Shown here: positions 60,773-64,000 of the stretch, piece after piece
How positions within the stretch are numbered: position 1 is the stretch's first letter
Layout of the letters: every line of letters begins with the position of its first letter
NCBI GenBank assembly: GCA_964385465.1
Contig: CAYLPJ010000014.1
Coordinates: 1 to 64,000 of the forward strand
Length of the DNA stretch: 64,000 nt
Reading direction: 5' to 3'
Source of the DNA: CAYLPJ01 sp964385465
GTDB taxonomy: Bacteria > Planctomycetota > Phycisphaerae > SM23-33
Translations under genes and position numbers: made by a program
The notes under the pieces: generated by a model
Seen by the model: only the letters and a program-made list of their open reading frames with translations
Told to the model about the DNA's origin: nothing
Database searches by the model: none

Positions 60773-62233
60773 ATGGACATCGAGCGACGCAAGCCGCTCG
60801 CGGCGAAGGTGGGCATCTTCGGCGTGGGGCACGCGATCTACTGGGAGCAGTTTCCCGGCCTGGAGGCCGAGCTGCTGGGCTACCTGCGGCGCCTGGAGGA
60901 CCGCGTGGCCGCGATGGGCTGCGAGACGGTGACCTTCGGCATGCTGGACGACGCGGCCTCGGCGTACGCGGCGCTGGGTCCGATGCGGTCGGCCGGCGTG
61001 GACCTGTGGCTGTGCGACATGCTCACCTACGCCACGAGCTGCACGTGGGCCATCCTCCGCCGTGAGCTGTCCGAACCGATGGTCCTCGTCGCCCTCCAGC
61101 CGCGGACGGCGCTGGACTATTCGCAGGCGTCCACCTACATGCAGTTGGCCAACGACAACATCTGCTCGCTGCCGGAGTTCGCCGGCGTGTCGGTGCGGAT
61201 GGGCAAGCCCGTCCCGCCGATGATCATCGGCACGCTGGACGACGACCCCGCCGCCGAGGCCGAACTCGCCGACTGGATCGACGTCGCCCGCGTCCTCCAC
61301 GACCTCCGCGGGGCGCGCATCGGGCAGATGGGCCACGTCCTCGAAGCCATGCTCGACATGCACAGCGACCCGACCGCCTTCACCGCCCATTTCGGCCTGC
61401 ACGTCGTCCAGGCCGAGGCCGAGGAGGTGCTCGCCGAGCTGGAGGCGGTCTCCGACGCCGACGCGGCCGCCATGGCCGAGCGGATCACCGCGTTCTTCGA
61501 CACCCCGGACCCCCAGAGCGACCCGATCACGCGGAAGCTGACCGACGAGGACCTCGCCGCCGCGGCCCGCACGGCCGTGGCGCTGGAGCGGTTCGTCGAC
61601 GCCCGCGACCTCGACGGGCTGGCGTACTACTACGAGGGCGGCGCGGATTCGGCGATCCGGCGGATGGTGAGCAACTTCATCGTGGGCAACTCGCTGCTGA
61701 CGGCGGGGGGCTTTCCGATGTGCGGCGAGCTGGACCTCAAGACGTGCGTGGCGATGCTGATCATGGACCGGCTGGACATGGGGGGCAGCTTCGCGGAGTT
61801 TCATCCGATCGACTTCGACGAGGGGTTCATCCTGGTCGGCCACGACGGCCCGCACCACCTGAACGTCGCCGAGGGGCGCCCGAAGCTGCGGAGCCTGCTG
61901 AAGTATCACGGCAAGCCGGGGCGGGGCGCGTCGGTGGAGTTCCAGCTCAAGACGGGCCCGATCACGATGCTGAGCATCAGCCAGACGTACGACGGGCGGT
62001 TCAAGTTCGTCGTCGCCGAGGGCGAGAGCCGCCGCGGCCCCATCCCCCCCACCGGCAACACGAACACGCGCGGGGTCTTCGAGCCCGACCCCGTGACGTT
62101 CCTGCACCGCTGGCTGGGCGAGGGCCCGACCCACCACTTCGCCCTCGGCATCGGCCACCGCGCCGCGACCATCCGCAGACTCGCCGACTGCCTGGGCATC
62201 GAGTGCGCGGTCGTCCCCCGGGCCGGGGACTGA
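60773..62233 (+). CDS. L-arabinose/L-fucose isomerase-family protein
   Basis: 486 aa; ggaagg upstream. Resembles AraA-type sugar isomerases: an N-terminal Rossmann-like half (KVGIFGVGHAIYWEQFPGLE, FGMLDDAASAYA, ALQPRTALDYSQASTYMQLA), then GQMGHVLEAMLDMHSD, and a C-terminal metal-site half with CGELDLKTCVAMLIMDRLDMGGSFAEFHPIDFDEGFILVGHDGPHHLN. Candidate metal ligands are the Glu in CGELD/AEFHP and His in HDGPHH. It probably isomerises a sugar released by the upstream glycosidase (inference). The exact sugar is unknown. Confidence 0.75.
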   Translation: MDIERRKPLAAKVGIFGVGHAIYWEQFPGLEAELLGYLRRLEDRVAAMGCETVTFGMLDDAASAYAALGPMRSAGVDLWLCDMLTYATSCTWAILRRELSEPMVLVALQPRTALDYSQASTYMQLANDNICSLPEFAGVSVRMGKPVPPMIIGTLDDDPAAEAELADWIDVARVLHDLRGARIGQMGHVLEAMLDMHSDPTAFTAHFGLHVVQAEAEEVLAELEAVSDADAAAMAERITAFFDTPDPQSDPITRKLTDEDLAAAARTAVALERFVDARDLDGLAYYYEGGADSAIRRMVSNFIVGNSLLTAGGFPMCGELDLKTCVAMLIMDRLDMGGSFAEFHPIDFDEGFILVGHDGPHHLNVAEGRPKLRSLLKYHGKPGRGASVEFQLKTGPITMLSISQTYDGRFKFVVAEGESRRGPIPPTGNTNTRGVFEPDPVTFLHRWLGEGPTHHFALGIGHRAATIRRLADCLGIECAVVPRAGD

Positions 62234-62335
62234 TCCGGCGCCGCTGCCCCGAACGCGGTGTAACCCTTTCCCGCCGACCGTCATTCAAGAGGAAGAACCG
62301 CATCCACCGCCGCGCCGTAACCGAAAGGGGTCGCG

Positions 62336-64000
62336 ATGTTGTCGCAAGCGTTCCGGGCGTGCCTGTCGGCCGCCGCCGTGCTCGTGCTGTGCCTGCCCGC
62401 CGGGGGGGGTGAGGAGTATCTTCCCGGCGGGCCGCTTGCGGGTGTCAAGCTGCCGCCCTACCCCACGCAGCACGGCGAGCCGCCCGGACATCCCGGCTGC
62501 ATCCCGCCGGGCGACGGTGCCCCGGCCGAGACGTTCGGCCTCGCCCCCGAACGCCACCTCTACCCCGGCTCGGTCGAGCACTGGCGGGCGTACTGGTTCA
62601 AGTACTGCCCGACCCGCAGCTTCTTCGACCGCCAGAGCCAGGTGAAGAACTTCCTCGCCGCCGAGTTGGCGGGCATCGACCCGCGGCGGGTGGAGAAGTA
62701 CGCCGAACCGGTCTACCGCGTGGGCCGCCACGACCGGCCGGAGAACACCGGCAGGCGGAACCGTCCCGTAGCGGTGGTTCGCTGCTCGGCGGGCCGGCCG
62801 GTGTTCCGGCTGGACCTCGGCCGGCTGGAACCGGGCCTGTACGCCGTGCGGGTCATCGGTGCGGTGGAGACCGAGACCCTCCGCCCGTTCCTCCGGCCGG
62901 CGTTCGTGGGAATGAGGGTCAACGACCGCCCCGACGGCGGGCAGAGCCGCTACCGCATCCGCATCGGCTACGTGGACGAGTTCTACGGGATCGCGGAGGT
63001 CTACTTCCACGCCCCGGCCGAGCGTCGGTACCGCGCCGAACTGTGGTTCGACAAGGGCACGGACGTCGACGTGCTGGTCCGGAACATCTCGCTGGACGAC
63101 GTCCTCGCCGGCTGCGAGCGGCGGGCGATCAAGCGGCGGGCCCTGAGCCTGCACCTGCCCGACGAGCTGGCGGAGATCAAGGGCGACTACCACCCGAACA
63201 TCGCCTACAAGCGATTCCGCGCCGCGGTGGCCAAGGGCGACGAGCCGCGCCCCGACCCCGACGACCGCGACGAACGCTGGCGGCGCGACGCGACGATATG
63301 GCAGGGCCTGCCGCACGCCAACTGCCAGGTCGCCCGAACGCGGACGTACAACCGCGAGGCGACCATCGGCGAAGACGACTACGGCGTCGGCGGCAAGAGC
63401 CTGACCGACATCCGCATCGCCCGGGGCCGATGGGAGGTCGTCCACCCCCACAACGTCACCGCGCCGCTGCGGGCCGAGGACCTACGCAACCTCCCCCGCC
63501 TGCTCCGGCACAAGGAGCTGGGCATCGAGTACACCATGGCCGATCTCGCCGCCGGGCGGACGCTGCCCGATCCCTACCCCCACAAGGCCGACGGGACCGG
63601 CATCTACACGCCCGATCCGAACAACCCCGCGAAGGGCCAGGTCTTCTGGCCGGCCGGGGCGGCGATCGTCGGCGAGCGCCAGGGATTCGCGGCCGCGTAC
63701 CTGGACGTCATGAACTACGGCTCGACGATCTGGCTGGCCCACCGGGACGAGACATGCGCCCGCGACGCGGCCGTGGCACTGCTGCGTTTCGCATACCTGT
63801 TCCCCACGTTCGACACCTGCCGCAGCCTGGAGGCGGTGACGACGGACTGCTGGATCTTCAACCGCATCCTGCTGCGGCGTCGGCTGTGCAGCAACCGGTA
63901 CTACGGCAACTTCATCCGCTTCACCGAGCCGCTGTTCTACTACGACCGCCTGTACGGCGCGATCGCGGGCAACGAGGACCTCGCCCGCTCGGTCTCCCGC
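62336..64000 (+). CDS. large exported protein of unknown function, 3' end beyond the window
   Basis: At least 555 codons, open to the last base of the window with no stop. AAAGGGG lies 5 nt before the ATG at 62336. A signal peptide (RACLSAAAVLVLCLPAGGGEE) suggests export. Residues ~60-230 include a beta-rich segment with 'DLGRLEPGLYAVRVIGAVE' and 'AEVYFHAPAERRYRAELWFDKGTDVDVLVRNISLDDV'. The last third becomes helical (AAVALLRFAYLFPTFDTCRSLEAV, FTEPLFYYDRLYGAIAGNEDLA), as in heparinase-like or toroid lyases, but this is only an impression. It follows the isomerase-like gene by 102 nt. Confidence 0.7.
   Translation, partial: MLSQAFRACLSAAAVLVLCLPAGGGEEYLPGGPLAGVKLPPYPTQHGEPPGHPGCIPPGDGAPAETFGLAPERHLYPGSVEHWRAYWFKYCPTRSFFDRQSQVKNFLAAELAGIDPRRVEKYAEPVYRVGRHDRPENTGRRNRPVAVVRCSAGRPVFRLDLGRLEPGLYAVRVIGAVETETLRPFLRPAFVGMRVNDRPDGGQSRYRIRIGYVDEFYGIAEVYFHAPAERRYRAELWFDKGTDVDVLVRNISLDDVLAGCERRAIKRRALSLHLPDELAEIKGDYHPNIAYKRFRAAVAKGDEPRPDPDDRDERWRRDATIWQGLPHANCQVARTRTYNREATIGEDDYGVGGKSLTDIRIARGRWEVVHPHNVTAPLRAEDLRNLPRLLRHKELGIEYTMADLAAGRTLPDPYPHKADGTGIYTPDPNNPAKGQVFWPAGAAIVGERQGFAAAYLDVMNYGSTIWLAHRDETCARDAAVALLRFAYLFPTFDTCRSLEAVTTDCWIFNRILLRRRLCSNRYYGNFIRFTEPLFYYDRLYGAIAGNEDLARSVSR

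Noticed and set aside
1..64000. tRNA, rRNA or CRISPR loci
   Set aside because: No tRNA T-loop/cloverleaf, rRNA or spaced direct-repeat array was found by reading intergenic regions; a dedicated search (tRNAscan-SE, Infernal) would be decisive.

Overview
The window looks like a chromosomal segment of a high-GC planctomycete, most likely of the Phycisphaerae type (inference). Supporting signs are an anaerobic sulfatase maturase, two PEP-CTERM surface proteins, several exported PQQ-type beta-propeller and WD40 proteins, and exported carbohydrate-active enzymes. Lipid A/KDO, fatty-acid and peptidoglycan genes point to a Gram-negative-type envelope. No rRNA, tRNA, CRISPR array, prophage or intact insertion sequence was seen.

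Layout. 0.3-2.9 kb (minus): sulfatase maturase and an exported NTF2-like protein. 3.2-14.9 kb (plus): a RACo-like corrinoid activator, the TldD/TldE protease pair, a degenerate phosphotransferase, an ADP-ribosylglycohydrolase-like protein, a UroD-like protein, an MFS carrier and an orphan histidine kinase. A palindromic mobile-repeat-like element sits before the UroD-like gene. 15.1-18.6 kb: a degenerate amidase-like protein, rnc and an exported protein (minus), diverging from def, which looks leaderless. 18.7-21.1 kb: two paralogous PEP-CTERM genes, each behind a consensus promoter and a long, apparently homologous leader RNA. 21.4-29.9 kb: alaS, then rpmF-plsX-fabH-fabD-fabG-acpP-fabF. 29.9-36.7 kb (minus): a WD40 protein, a CCA/poly(A) polymerase-type nucleotidyltransferase, a SpoIID lipoprotein and a TPR protein ending in two RNA polymerase alpha-CTD-like domains. 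37.1-41.0 kb: a diacylglycerol-kinase-family lipid kinase, kdsA and a VWA protein.

41.0-46.1 kb is an accessory island. A B12-binding radical SAM gene and a sialate O-acetylesterase gene lie between two arms of an imperfect inverted repeat of roughly 220 bp. In its middle is the 3' stump of a REP-associated (Y1/RAYT) transposase among four short REP-like motifs. 46.2-55 kb carries a MATE-like membrane protein, a LamG-like exported protein followed by a 20-C tract, PQQ propellers, a glycosidase-like protein and a methyltransferase-like/propeller fusion. 55-64 kb has alr and wecB (minus), then a GH106-like glycosidase coupled to an arabinose-isomerase-like gene, and a large exported protein that runs off the right edge.

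The best candidates for something undescribed are the paired leader RNAs of the PEP-CTERM genes, the TPR/double alpha-CTD protein and the inverted-repeat island. All product calls come from reading motifs by eye; no database search was possible.
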